Origin: Flavobacterium psychrophilum
Lineage (GTDB): Bacteria; Bacteroidota; Bacteroidia; Flavobacteriales; Flavobacteriaceae
Assembly (NCBI GenBank): GCA_022730285.1
Contig: DZCQ01000001.1
Span: 34,079-98,078 of the forward strand
Direction of reading: 5' to 3'
DNA: 64,000 nucleotides
The notes under the pieces were generated by a model that worked only from the letters and a program-made list of their open reading frames with translations, was not told where the DNA came from and did no database searches. Made by a program: the position numbers and the translations under genes. Of the stretch, positions 33,368-42,607 are shown piece by piece. Positions within the stretch are counted from its first letter, which is position 1, and every line of letters begins with the position of its first letter.

Positions 33368-35155
33368 TTATTTTTTTAGTTGCTTTTCTAGTTCTAAAAT
33401 AATAGAAACTGCTTTGTCATAATCTTCTTTAATGCTAACCTTTGTAGCAGGGGCATATCGTGCAATCTCACAATTTTCGGTAAGTGTAATAAAGGCATCA
33501 ATCATAGTGGTGTCTGCTCCTTTATCCAATAATAAAATGCTAATTTTATCCTTGCGCATCTCGGTAGTTTCTATTTGTAGTTTTGCTTTAAGAAAGTTAT
33601 GCATTGCTTTTTCTAGAGCCACATAAAATAGTTCCTTATTACCAAGATGTTTTTTAGCTTGCGACAAATACTTTTTGGCTAATTTATTTGATAATCTTGT
33701 TTTATTTGCCACAGTATCATTATCTAGTTCTTCTTTTTTATTTCGGACAAATATTATAATTGGAATAAGTAAAAATGGTAAAAATAATAGTGTGTAAAAT
33801 AAATTAGAGCCTAAAAAGTCTTTTTCTTCTATTATTGAAAATACTGTTTTTTGTTGGATGTTACCAAAAGGAGCTAAAACTTTTTTGGTTTCATTTTCGC
33901 CAAAAGGAGCATCTGCTTTTTTTGACTGAGCCATAGTTGGTCCATCAAGAACTTCGATATTTATAGCTTTAGAAAATATTTTTTTGTATGTTTTGGTTTT
34001 TAAATCAAAATAAGTAAATTCTAATGGTTTAATAGGATATACTCCTTTGTATTGTGGTACAATTGTATAAGTGTCCGATATTTCTCCTTGCATTCCAGAA
34101 AGTGGAGTAGTAATATTTTCTTGATGTTTTGGATCATAAACTTCTAGCGAACTCGGTAAAACTGGTTTCGGTAAAGTAAAGAGTTTTAAGTTTCCTTTTC
34201 CAGAGACTAAAACTTTTAGCTCTAAAGACTCTCCGTTTTTTAGTTTTGTTTTAGACGGAATTACTTTAAAGTCAAAGTTTCCAACCGCATTGTTAAAGGG
34301 TTCTGGTTTTCCGGGAGTAGGTAATGGTTTTACATTAATAATGTTTGCACCAGCCGATATTTTTTTGGTGCCCATCGACATTTCCATTCTACCAAAGGGA
34401 TCCACTCTTCCTGTTGGAACTTCTACTTGCACATCAAGTGTTAGAGGTTGTAGTGCTAGTTTTCCTGTTTTTTGAGGGTACAAAATGGTTTTTCTTAAAA
34501 TAGCACATCGATAATTCTCACCTTTAAATTTTACTTGTGATACATGAAGTTGTTTTATATCTATATTCTGATTCCAAAAGTCTTTGTACTTTGGACTTTC
34601 TAGTTCGCTCCAACCTCCAACCGATGTTCTGTTGCTTACATAAATTTTATACACCACTGTAATTGGTTCATTCTCAAATGGATTGCTGTTAGATATTTCT
34701 GCTACAAGGTGTACACCCTCTTTTCCTTTATATTGTTGTTGTATATTTTGAGGATACGGATTATATGGGTCGTAAGGATCTCTTTCTTCTGCAACTGCAT
34801 TCCCAATGGTCACTTTGATTGGGTTTGTTTTATATATTTGACCATTAATTTCTATTGTAGCAGTTTTTATTACGAAACTTCCCTTTTTTAAAGGCATTAA
34901 AAAGTAGGAATAGGTTTTTTCAAATGATTTTTTGCCATTAATCCATTGGTAACTTACCGATTGGTTTGGTCCACCAACTATTCTAAATCCTTCAAAGTTT
35001 GGTGGTGTAAAATTATCGCCATCTTCATTCATTGCAAAGTCTATTCGTAGGCGTTCATTAATTCCTAATGAGGTTTTGCTTGCTTGTGCAACAAATTGAA
35101 CTTGTGCAACAATTCCTTGAATGGCAAATAGGGTAATTATTAAATATTTTTTCAT
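33368..35155 (-). CDS. batD: BatD protein (Ig-like, membrane anchored)
   Basis: Large Bat component of 595 residues. An export signal (MKKYLIITLFAIQGIVAQ) leads to several beta-sandwich regions (for example FVAQASKTSLGINERLRIDF, GGPNQSVSYQWINGKKSFEKTYSY, KGVYPIKPLEFTYFD) facing the periplasm. One C-terminal membrane helix (LFYTLLFLPFLLIPIIIFV) is followed by a cytoplasmic helical domain (KLAKKYLSQAKKHLGNKELFY and onward). The frame starts at 35170, but the ATG at 35155 begins a proper signal peptide. BatE lies 15 bases downstream and batC 34 bases upstream. BatD proteins are thought to scaffold the BatA/B complex; the biochemical role is unproven. Confidence 0.88.
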   Translation of the reverse strand: MKKYLIITLFAIQGIVAQVQFVAQASKTSLGINERLRIDFAMNEDGDNFTPPNFEGFRIVGGPNQSVSYQWINGKKSFEKTYSYFLMPLKKGSFVIKTATIEINGQIYKTNPIKVTIGNAVAEERDPYDPYNPYPQNIQQQYKGKEGVHLVAEISNSNPFENEPITVVYKIYVSNRTSVGGWSELESPKYKDFWNQNIDIKQLHVSQVKFKGENYRCAILRKTILYPQKTGKLALQPLTLDVQVEVPTGRVDPFGRMEMSMGTKKISAGANIINVKPLPTPGKPEPFNNAVGNFDFKVIPSKTKLKNGESLELKVLVSGKGNLKLFTLPKPVLPSSLEVYDPKHQENITTPLSGMQGEISDTYTIVPQYKGVYPIKPLEFTYFDLKTKTYKKIFSKAINIEVLDGPTMAQSKKADAPFGENETKKVLAPFGNIQQKTVFSIIEEKDFLGSNLFYTLLFLPFLLIPIIIFVRNKKEELDNDTVANKTRLSNKLAKKYLSQAKKHLGNKELFYVALEKAMHNFLKAKLQIETTEMRKDKISILLLDKGADTTMIDAFITLTENCEIARYAPATKVSIKEDYDKAVSIILELEKQLKK

Positions 35156-35189
35156 TTTAAAGCAATACAAATTTATTTTTTGTTTGAAT

Positions 35190-35882
35190 TTACCAATCTT
35201 TTTGATTTTCGGTAGGAGAGCCTTTTACTTTTTTCCCATTTACTTTTTCTTGTACTTTTTTCTCTTCGTTATTTACGGCATCAAGCAAGTTTTTCATTTT
35301 TTCTTGTGATGCACCTCCTTGTTGTGGTTGTGGTTTTTGTTTGTCTTCTTTTGGTTTACCTTGATTATCCTTTTTATCGTTTCCTTCTTTTGGTTTGTCT
35401 TTTTTATCCTTATCTTTATCCTTATTTTTGTCTTTCTTATCGTCTTTTTTTTCTGGATTGTCTTTTTGCATTTTTTTAGCTAATGCATAATTGTATCTTG
35501 TTTCGTTATCTTTCGGATTGTTTCTAAGGGCATTTTTATAAGATTCTACTGCTTTTCCATACTCTTTATCTTTCATGTATGTATTACCAATATTGTGATA
35601 TGCTGCAAATTTCTGTTGTTTGTCTTTGGCAATGCTTATCGTTTTTGCAAAGGCAATTTGGGCTTCATCGGATTGGTTTTGCTTGTAAATAGAATTTCCT
35701 AAATTATAGGTAGCAGAAGCTCTTTTTTCATTATTAAATTTAGAAATTCTATAATCAGCTTCGGCATTTGCATACTCTTTTTTTGCATATTCTTTATTAC
35801 CTTTAGGTAGGTTAAAGTCTTTTTGTTGCGAATACATATTCGCAAAGATTAATAGTGTTGCTATATAAAAAATATTTTTCAT
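35190..35882 (-). CDS. batC: BatC TPR protein with charged tail
   Basis: 230 residues: signal peptide (NIFYIATLLIFANMYSQ), then TPR units (ASATYNLGNSIYKQNQSDEAQIAFAKTI, AAYHNIGNTYMKDKEYGKAVESYKNAL), then an extremely Lys/Asp-rich low-complexity stretch (about residues 140-195), ending in a short conserved-looking C-terminus with a polar segment (LLDAVNNEEKKVQEKVNG). The domain order and gene position fit BatC. It ends 34 bases before batD and begins 7 bases after batB, so the operon reads straight through. Confidence 0.86.
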   Translation of the reverse strand: MKNIFYIATLLIFANMYSQQKDFNLPKGNKEYAKKEYANAEADYRISKFNNEKRASATYNLGNSIYKQNQSDEAQIAFAKTISIAKDKQQKFAAYHNIGNTYMKDKEYGKAVESYKNALRNNPKDNETRYNYALAKKMQKDNPEKKDDKKDKNKDKDKDKKDKPKEGNDKKDNQGKPKEDKQKPQPQQGGASQEKMKNLLDAVNNEEKKVQEKVNGKKVKGSPTENQKDW

Positions 35883-35889
35883 AAGTGCA

Positions 35890-36933
35890 TTATTTATTTT
35901 TTTCGTTAAATAAGTCTAGTTTTTGAACCCATTTTGTCTTTTTTTCTAATAAAAACACATCTAGTAGTAATAAGAAAAATCCGATTCCTAAAAACCATTG
36001 AAATTGCGATTGATAGTTTGCCACTTCTGTTGCCTCAAATTCCTTTTTTTGAATGTTATTTAGTGCTTTTTTTACAAAATCTACCACGTCTTTGGTATTA
36101 TTTCCATTAATATAGCCACCATTTGCAGCCTTTGCAATAGCTTTGAGTGCTTCGGGTTTCAATTTTGTGATTACTCTTGAATTAGTAGATTTGTCTATAT
36201 GATAACTTTCGATAGTTCCATTTATTCTGTATGGAATTGGTCCACCTGCGGTTGTACCAACCCCAATGGTAATTATTTTTAATCCCATTTTTTTTGCATC
36301 TTCGGCAGCTTTTTTTGCTCCTTCCGAGTGGTCTTCTCCATCAGAGATTAAAATCATTAGTTTGCTTGTATTGGAACTTCCTTCAAAATAAGATTCGGAC
36401 AGTTTTATCGCTTCATCTAGATTGCTTCCTTGAGAGGATATCATGCCAGGATTCATGCTTTGTAGGAACATTTTAGCCATGCTATAATCGGTTGTTAATG
36501 GCAGTACAGGAAAGGCACTTCCTGAATATGCTATAATTCCAATTCGGTCGTTACCAAGGTTGTTGATTATTTGTGAGACTAATTGTTTACTCTTTTCTAG
36601 TCTATTTGGGGCAATATCTTCGGCAAGCATACTTTTAGAAATGTCTATTGCAAATACAATATCTATTCCTTCTCTTTTTACTTTTTCTACTTTTGTTCCT
36701 ATTTTTGGATTTGCCAAGGCAATTATTCCCATGGCTAGTGCTAATAGAATTATTCCTATTTTCAAGATGGGTTTAAAATTTGATTTTTCAGGGCTTAGAA
36801 TTTGAATTAATTTTATATCACCAAATTCTTTTTGTTTTTTTCTTTTCCATATTTCGATATATAAATATGCTCCTATTACTATTGGTAATAATAGTAATAG
36901 ATAAAAATAGGTGGGTTGATCTATTTGGTACAT
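35890..36933 (-). CDS. batB: BatB, von Willebrand factor A protein
   Basis: 347 residues. Two N-terminal membrane helices (YFYLLLLLPIVIGAYLYIEIW and LKIGIILLALAMGIIALANP) precede a vWA domain: the MIDAS DISKS motif in IVFAIDISKSMLAEDIAPNR, then GIIAYSGSAFPVLPLTTDY and LMILISDGEDHSEGA. A third membrane helix (WFLGIGFFLLLLDVFLL) closes the chain. The vWA domain should bind a metal ion and a partner protein in the periplasm or cytoplasm. It is paired with the neighbouring BatA, which has the same layout. The arrangement is the standard BatA-BatB pair. Confidence 0.91.
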   Translation of the reverse strand: MYQIDQPTYFYLLLLLPIVIGAYLYIEIWKRKKQKEFGDIKLIQILSPEKSNFKPILKIGIILLALAMGIIALANPKIGTKVEKVKREGIDIVFAIDISKSMLAEDIAPNRLEKSKQLVSQIINNLGNDRIGIIAYSGSAFPVLPLTTDYSMAKMFLQSMNPGMISSQGSNLDEAIKLSESYFEGSSNTSKLMILISDGEDHSEGAKKAAEDAKKMGLKIITIGVGTTAGGPIPYRINGTIESYHIDKSTNSRVITKLKPEALKAIAKAANGGYINGNNTKDVVDFVKKALNNIQKKEFEATEVANYQSQFQWFLGIGFFLLLLDVFLLEKKTKWVQKLDLFNEKNK

Positions 36934-36956
36934 TTGAGTTTATTCTTTTGTGTTTT

Positions 36957-37961
36957 TTAAATAAAGCTTTTAAATAGTGTGTTACGAAGTGCAATTTCTA
37001 AAAGGAGCAGAAAGCCTGCAAGCCATAATAGAGGTCTGTATTTTTCGTCGTAATTAACATATTTTAATTCTTCTATTTTTGTTTTTTCTAGCTTGTTAAT
37101 TTCTTGGTATATTTTTTCTAAACCAGTATTGTCTTGTGCTCGAAAATATTTTCCGTTTGTTTTTTGTGCAATTTCTTTTAAAAGTTTTTCGTCAATTTGT
37201 ACTGGCATCATCTTGAATAAAAAATCTTTTCCGTTTGGAGCGTAAGCATATGGGAACATTGCATTTCCGTTTGTTCCAATTCCTATTGTATATACTTTTA
37301 TTCCGTATTCTTTAGCCATTTCTGATGCCATAACAGGTTCTATAAAGCCTGCATTGTTTACTCCATCTGTCATTAAAATAATAACTTTGCTTTTTGCTTG
37401 GCTATCTTTTAGTCGGTTTACAGCTGTTGCTAAACCCATTCCAATTCCAGTTCCATCTTGCAACACGTTGTCGTACTCTATGCTTTTTATTGCTTCTAAA
37501 ACCATTGGTTTGTCATTAGTTACGGGTACTTTTGTATAAGCTTCGGAGGCATAAACAACAATGCCTATTCTATCTGTTATTCGTTCTTTTACAAAAGAGG
37601 ATGCAACATTCTTTAAGGCTTCCAGTCTGTTTGGCTTTAAATCTTTTGCTAGCATACTACCAGATACGTCTGATGCTATTACAATATCAATTCCATTAGT
37701 AGAGTTTGTTTTGTTGCTAATATCTACTGTTCTAGGTCTTGCAAGTGCTATTATAACCAAGGATAATGTTACTAATCTTAAAGTAAATAGCACTGGACGA
37801 AATTTTGCAATGCTCGAAGTTTTTGTTTTAAAACCTTGTAGGGAACTAATTTTTAGGGTTGGTTTTTCTTCGTTCTTTTTGTAAAAATGCCAAACAATTG
37901 CAAATGGTAATGTTAAAAAGAACCAGAAAAATTCAGGATTTAAAAAGGTGATATCATTCAT
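36957..37961 (-). CDS. batA: BatA, von Willebrand factor A protein
   Basis: 334 residues, same plan as BatB: N-terminal hydrophobic helices (FFWFFLTLPFAIVWHFY and LFTLRLVTLSLVIIALARP), a vWA domain with the MIDAS motif in IVIASDVSGSMLAKDLKPNR and the later IGIVVYASEAYTKVPVTND and VIILMTDGVNNAG, and a C-terminal helix (LLWLAGFLLLLEIAL). BatB starts 23 bases after its stop. It begins 1 base after the end of the BatD-like gene. BatA and BatB probably form a membrane heterodimer driven by the MoxR ATPase; this follows from the conserved operon and is not direct evidence. Confidence 0.91.
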   Translation of the reverse strand: MNDITFLNPEFFWFFLTLPFAIVWHFYKKNEEKPTLKISSLQGFKTKTSSIAKFRPVLFTLRLVTLSLVIIALARPRTVDISNKTNSTNGIDIVIASDVSGSMLAKDLKPNRLEALKNVASSFVKERITDRIGIVVYASEAYTKVPVTNDKPMVLEAIKSIEYDNVLQDGTGIGMGLATAVNRLKDSQAKSKVIILMTDGVNNAGFIEPVMASEMAKEYGIKVYTIGIGTNGNAMFPYAYAPNGKDFLFKMMPVQIDEKLLKEIAQKTNGKYFRAQDNTGLEKIYQEINKLEKTKIEELKYVNYDEKYRPLLWLAGFLLLLEIALRNTLFKSFI

Positions 37962-37962
37962 T

Positions 37963-39549
37963 TTAATTGGCTAATTTTAATTCGACAGAGGTAAAAATTC
38001 TTTCTGTTATTTTTTGGGCATTTTCATTTCCTTCCTGATGAGAAATCATAATTTGTTGCAAACCACCAGATTGACTAAATAATAAAATTTCGTAATACAT
38101 TTTTTGATTTTGCATAGTTTGAAATGTTCCAAAGGCTTTTATTCCTTTTATTCCTTGTTCTGTAGAAAAATCTTCTTTTTTAGAGATGATATTTTTTGCA
38201 CCAATTTGCTCTATTTTTTTCAAGGTGCTATCTAGTGCTTCCTCTAAATTAATTTCTTTTTTTTCTTTAAATTCGGTGGTTGATAATGCTACAAAAAAGT
38301 TTTTTGTGATTTCTCCAAAGATAAATAACTGTTCGTTTTTGAGTATTGGATTGCTTTGTACTTCTTTTGTTGTGTTTACTCTGGTTAATACTTCTGGGGT
38401 TTCTATAATTATAGATGGAGTTCCGTATTCACTTTTTATCCATTTTTTATTTAAAAGCTCTTTTGTAGAATATCCTGAAAATCCGTTGCTTACGTAATCA
38501 AAACCTTTGATGTAGATGGTGTATGCTATGACAAGGATTATAATACCAACAAGAGTTGCTACAATTGCTCTTTTTTTCTTATTTTTTTCTTGTTTTAGTT
38601 TTAGTTTTAGCTGTTGTTGTTCCCATTTTTTGCTAGTTTCATCTACCACCACAGGAATTGCTTTGTCTAGTGTTAAAATAGTTTTTTGAATTCGCTCTTT
38701 ATCTGCTTCAATTTCAAAATCAAGCGGTTTAACTTTGGCAAATTTTACTAAATCGGCTTGCTTTAATACTTTCTCTAAATTAATAAGAGTCTCTTTAGTT
38801 ACTTTTAGTTTCTTTTTGGTGGAAGTTTCTCTCAGAGCAGTAATAAGTTCTGCTGTGGTACTTTCTTTAGCGGGAATTTCGATTACTTCTTCAATGTAAT
38901 CTCTAGTAATATCGGTTAATTCCGAGTAATATTCTTTTATTTCTCCTTTGTTTACTAATTCTTTTTTCTCTAATAGTTGCAATAGACTTATCGCTTTTTC
39001 TATTGGAGAATTATACACTATTTCTTTTACTTCTTGTTTTTTATATTTGTTATAAAGCCAATAGCCTAAAAATGCCAATCCTATAATAATTATTGCTATT
39101 ATTATATAAATCCACCAGCTTGTACTAGGTGGTTTTACTTGCATAATAGGTTTTATATCATACATTTTTTGCTTTAAGGTGTCTACTTTAACATCTTGTA
39201 CTAAAATGCCAATACTATCCGAAAGGAAGATTTTTTTGTTAATGATGACAGGAAGTCTTGGCACTACATATTTGCCAGAATCAAATTGTGTGAGGCCATA
39301 TTTTTTAATCAATTCAAAAGTATCGTCTTCTTTTATTGTATCTATTGGATAGGATTCTATAACTTCTAATTTTCCAAACGATTTGTTTTTCGGAAAAATA
39401 ATGATACTATTTGAAGGGGCTTTTGCTTTTAATGTTAGGGTAAATTGTGCTCCAATTTTATTTTGAGTAGTATCTATTGAGGTGCTTACAGCTTGCCCAA
39501 AAACAGTAGTTACGGCAAATAGAAATAATATATAAATTTTAAGTTTCAT
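37963..39549 (-). CDS. BatD-like two-membrane-segment protein of the Bat operon
   Basis: 528 residues of uncertain family, located between DUF58 and BatA. A signal peptide (LKIYILFLFAVTTVFGQ) precedes a beta-rich periplasmic domain (QFTLTLKAKAPSNSIIIFPKNKSF, VVPRLPVIINKKIF) that resembles a BatD N-terminus. A first helix (WWIYIIIAIIIIGLAFLGYWLY), a cytoplasmic helical region and a second helix (IVATLVGIIILVIAYTIYI) follow, then a C-terminal mixed domain. Gene position is the same as that of variable 'BatD2-like' proteins in other Bacteroidota, but that reading is from context. The gene ends 1 base before batA, so translation is probably coupled. Confidence 0.75.
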   Translation of the reverse strand: MKLKIYILFLFAVTTVFGQAVSTSIDTTQNKIGAQFTLTLKAKAPSNSIIIFPKNKSFGKLEVIESYPIDTIKEDDTFELIKKYGLTQFDSGKYVVPRLPVIINKKIFLSDSIGILVQDVKVDTLKQKMYDIKPIMQVKPPSTSWWIYIIIAIIIIGLAFLGYWLYNKYKKQEVKEIVYNSPIEKAISLLQLLEKKELVNKGEIKEYYSELTDITRDYIEEVIEIPAKESTTAELITALRETSTKKKLKVTKETLINLEKVLKQADLVKFAKVKPLDFEIEADKERIQKTILTLDKAIPVVVDETSKKWEQQQLKLKLKQEKNKKKRAIVATLVGIIILVIAYTIYIKGFDYVSNGFSGYSTKELLNKKWIKSEYGTPSIIIETPEVLTRVNTTKEVQSNPILKNEQLFIFGEITKNFFVALSTTEFKEKKEINLEEALDSTLKKIEQIGAKNIISKKEDFSTEQGIKGIKAFGTFQTMQNQKMYYEILLFSQSGGLQQIMISHQEGNENAQKITERIFTSVELKLAN

Positions 39550-39585
39550 TTTTTTTACTTTATAAAAAATATTTTTTTTAGGAAT

Positions 39586-40452
39586 TTATCTGGATTTAAA
39601 ATACCCTAATAATTTTTTTACATAATTCTCATCCACTCTTGTGTTTACAACTCCAGAACCACATTTAGAAAATATGCTTGCAAAATTGGCTACTTTTCTC
39701 TGGTATTCTTTTTCATATTCTAGTCTAACTTGTTTAGAGCTTGTGTTTGCCCACATAACTTCATTAGTTTCGGCATCTTGCATAGGTACAAGACCTACGT
39801 TTATTATTTTTTCTTCTCTATTATCATACACTCGAATTCCAGTAACATCGTGTTTTTTACCAGCTATTCTTAATGTTTTTTCGTAGTCATCTTCAGTAAT
39901 AAAATCTGAAATCACAAATACAATTGCTTTCTTTTTTTGAATGCTTGACAAAAATTTTAGGGCATTCGAAATGTTTGTTTTAGTGCTTTTAGGTTCAAAT
40001 TCTATAAGTTCTCTAATAATGCGTAAAACATGCGATTTTCCTTTTTTGGGAGGAATATATAATTCTATTTCGTCTGTAAAAAGGATTAAACCAATTTTAT
40101 CATTATTTTGCGTTGCCGAAAATGCCATAGTTGCCGAAATTTCAGTAATTATTTCATTTTTTAACTGATTTTTTGTTCCAAAGCTTTCAGAACCAGAAAT
40201 ATCTACAAGGAGCATCATGGTAAGTTCTCGTTCTTCTTCAAAAACTTTTACATGTGCCTCGTTATACCTAGCGGTTACATTCCAATCTATATCTCTAATA
40301 TCATCTCCATATTGGTATTGTCGCACTTCAGAAAAGGTCATTCCTTTGCCTTTAAAAGAAGTATGGTATTCACCCGAGAAGATATGATTGCTTAATCTTC
40401 TGGTTTTAATTTCTATTTTTCGTACTTTTTTCAGTAATTCTTTTGTATCCAT
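39586..40452 (-). CDS. DUF58 protein of the Bat operon
   Basis: 288 residues of the DUF58 family, whose members resemble a vWA domain and accompany MoxR ATPases. The signature HTSFKGKGMTFSEVRQYQYGDDIRDIDWNVTARYNEAHVKVFEEE is plainly visible, followed by LLVDISGSESFG (a degenerate MIDAS), and ALKFLSSIQKKKAIVFVISDF. No membrane segment is present, so it is probably cytoplasmic. It starts 62 bases after moxR and ends 36 bases before the BatD-like gene. Confidence 0.93.
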   Translation of the reverse strand: MDTKELLKKVRKIEIKTRRLSNHIFSGEYHTSFKGKGMTFSEVRQYQYGDDIRDIDWNVTARYNEAHVKVFEEERELTMMLLVDISGSESFGTKNQLKNEIITEISATMAFSATQNNDKIGLILFTDEIELYIPPKKGKSHVLRIIRELIEFEPKSTKTNISNALKFLSSIQKKKAIVFVISDFITEDDYEKTLRIAGKKHDVTGIRVYDNREEKIINVGLVPMQDAETNEVMWANTSSKQVRLEYEKEYQRKVANFASIFSKCGSGVVNTRVDENYVKKLLGYFKSR

Positions 40453-40500
40453 TTTTTAAGACATTAGGCATTAGCAGTTTTACTAGCGGCTTTTGGGTTT

Positions 40501-40522
40501 TGCCTTATCCCTTTTTAAGGCA
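40501..40522 (-). promoter_or_regulatory. Hairpin overlapping the moxR stop codon
   Basis: Perfect 7-bp stem TGCCTTA (40501-40507), 8-base loop, TAAGGCA (40516-40522), spanning the end of moxR. With no long T tract it is more likely a processing or attenuation hairpin inside the operon than a full terminator; this is inference. Confidence 0.5.
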
Positions 40523-41519
40523 CTTCTACCTCATTTATAATTTTATTAATAATATCTACTGTTGTTACATTTTCTGCTTCTGCCTCATAGGTTAAGCCAA
40601 TTCTATGACGTAAAACATCGTGTACTACAGCTCTTACATCTTCTGGAATTACATATCCTCTACGTTTTATAAAAGCATAACATTTTGCTGCATTGGCAAG
40701 ATTAATACTTCCACGTGGAGATGCCCCAAAGCTAATTAATGGTTTTAAAGATTCTAATTTATATTTTTCAGGATATCTTGTAGCAAAAATTATATCTAAA
40801 ATATATTTTTCTATTTTCTCGTCCATATACACCTCTCGAACTGCTTCTTGTGCACGCAAAATTTGCTCTACCGATACAACAGGAATTACCTTTTGATAGC
40901 TTCCTTTTAGGTTTTGACGCACTACCATTCTTTCATCTTCCATTTTTGGATAATCAATTACGGTTTTAAGCATAAAACGATCTACTTGTGCTTCTGGTAA
41001 TGGGTATGTACCTTCTTGTTCCACAGGGTTTTGTGTAGCTAAAACCAAGAATGGTTTGTCTAATTTAAAAGTAGTATCTCCAATAGTAACTTGTTTTTCT
41101 TGCATGGCTTCTAACAAAGCAGATTGTACCTTTGCGGGTGCTCTATTTATCTCGTCTGCAAGTACAAAATTTGCAAATATTGGTCCTTTTTTAATAGAAA
41201 ATTCATTTTGCTTCATGTTGTATATCATGGTTCCCACTACATCTGCTGGAAGCAAATCTGGGGTAAACTGTATTCTGCTAAACGACCCATGAACTGCCTG
41301 CGAAAGTGTGTTTATTGCCAAAGTTTTGGCTAGTCCAGGAACTCCTTCTAGCAAGATGTGTCCTTGCCCTAACAATCCAATAAGTAAGCGTTCAATCATG
41401 TGATTTTGTCCTACTATTACTTTGTTCATCTCTAATGTTAACAAATCAATAAAAGCACTTTCTCTTTCTATCTTTTCATTGATTGCTCTAATGTCTAAGG
41501 TTGCTGTATTTTCTTCCAT
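40515..41519 (-). CDS. moxR: MoxR-family AAA+ ATPase of the Bat operon
   Basis: First gene of the Bat operon; 334 residues. MoxR ATPases act as chaperones that load metal or remodel vWA proteins such as BatA/BatB. The AAA+ signatures are the Walker A HILLEGVPGLAKT, Walker B FVLADEINRAPAKVQSALLEAMQE, sensor 1 FLVLATQNPVEQEGTYPLPEAQVDRF, and a C-terminal lid with SPRGSINLANAAKCYAFIKRRGYV. No membrane segment is seen. A 22-base hairpin overlaps its end, and the operon promoter should lie in the 41520-41729 gap shared with the divergent aldo/keto reductase. Confidence 0.94.
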   Translation of the reverse strand: MEENTATLDIRAINEKIERESAFIDLLTLEMNKVIVGQNHMIERLLIGLLGQGHILLEGVPGLAKTLAINTLSQAVHGSFSRIQFTPDLLPADVVGTMIYNMKQNEFSIKKGPIFANFVLADEINRAPAKVQSALLEAMQEKQVTIGDTTFKLDKPFLVLATQNPVEQEGTYPLPEAQVDRFMLKTVIDYPKMEDERMVVRQNLKGSYQKVIPVVSVEQILRAQEAVREVYMDEKIEKYILDIIFATRYPEKYKLESLKPLISFGASPRGSINLANAAKCYAFIKRRGYVIPEDVRAVVHDVLRHRIGLTYEAEAENVTTVDIINKIINEVEVP

Positions 41520-41729
41520 TTTTTTTAAATTTATAGAGGTAAAAATTGTTTAAGGTTATTTGATGGTGCAATTTGCCATTTTTTTAAAGAGTATGCTGTT
41601 AAAAAATGGTTAAAAATTATGATTCCAACTCTGTTTTAAGTGTCTTTTATGATTGCTTTTATAATTTTTTAACAAAATAGACCTTTTTTGATTATTTTTA
41701 CCATGTTTTTTAATTTTAATTATTTTGAA

Positions 41730-42605
41730 ATGGCGTATAAAATGGGGTTTTCTAAAATTGTTATGGGAACAATGAACTGGGGAATGTGGGGAGAAAACAT
41801 GGATACTAACGCTTTAGTTTTAGCATTAAATACTTGTTTAGAAAATAATATTACAACCTTTGATCACGCTGCTATTTATGGAAATTACACTACCGAAAAG
41901 CAATTTGGAGTGGCTTTTAAAAAATCCTTGATTAGTAGAGAAAAAGTGCAATTTATCTCAAAATGTGGTATTCAAATGATATGCTCAAATACAAATTTTA
42001 AAGTAAAACATTACGATTATTCCAAAAAAAGTATCCTACAATCTGTAGAAAATTCTTTGCAAAATTTACAAACAGATTATTTGGATCTTTTGTTACTCCA
42101 TAGACCAAGTCCACTAATGCAAGCTGATGAAATTGCCGAGGCTATAGAACAATTGAAAAAAGACGGAAAAATACTTTCTTTTGGTGTTTCTAATTTTACA
42201 ACATCTCAAACCCAATTGGTGCAACAAAAAGTAGAAATTCAGTACAACCAAATTCAGTTTTCTATCACCCAATTCCAAGCAATGCTAGACGGAAGCTTGG
42301 ATTATATGCAAAGGAGTCAAATTGTACCAATGGCTTGGAATCCACTAGGAACTGTTTTTAAAGAAAGCAATCCTCAAAATGAACGTATTCATCAACTTTT
42401 AGATGTTTTATCAGATAAATACAACGCTCCAAAACACGCTATTCTTTTAGCATGGATTGTGCAACACCCAGCAGGAATCATGCCTGTTATAGGAACTACA
42501 AATTTGGTTAGAATACAACAATCGGCACTTGCATTATCATTTATATTAGACACGGAAGATTGGTTTGCTTTGTGGACAGAAAGTGTGGGAAACAGAGTCC
42601 CTTAA
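41730..42605 (+). CDS. Aldo/keto reductase (YdhF-like)
   Basis: NADPH-dependent TIM-barrel oxidoreductase. From the ATG at 41730 the protein has 291 residues and all four catalytic positions: Asp45 and Tyr50 in FDHAAIYGNYTTE, Lys78 in FISKCGI, and His in LLLHRPSPL. Later marks are GVSNFTTSQT and AWIVQHPAGIMPVIGTTNLVRI. The frame opens at 41688; other possible starts are 41703 and 41742, and the first 14 residues of the longest version are AT-derived and unlikely. The natural substrate is unknown. It stops 2 bases from the end of the convergent methyltransferase gene. Confidence 0.9.
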   Translation: MAYKMGFSKIVMGTMNWGMWGENMDTNALVLALNTCLENNITTFDHAAIYGNYTTEKQFGVAFKKSLISREKVQFISKCGIQMICSNTNFKVKHYDYSKKSILQSVENSLQNLQTDYLDLLLLHRPSPLMQADEIAEAIEQLKKDGKILSFGVSNFTTSQTQLVQQKVEIQYNQIQFSITQFQAMLDGSLDYMQRSQIVPMAWNPLGTVFKESNPQNERIHQLLDVLSDKYNAPKHAILLAWIVQHPAGIMPVIGTTNLVRIQQSALALSFILDTEDWFALWTESVGNRVP

Positions 42606-42607
42606 TG

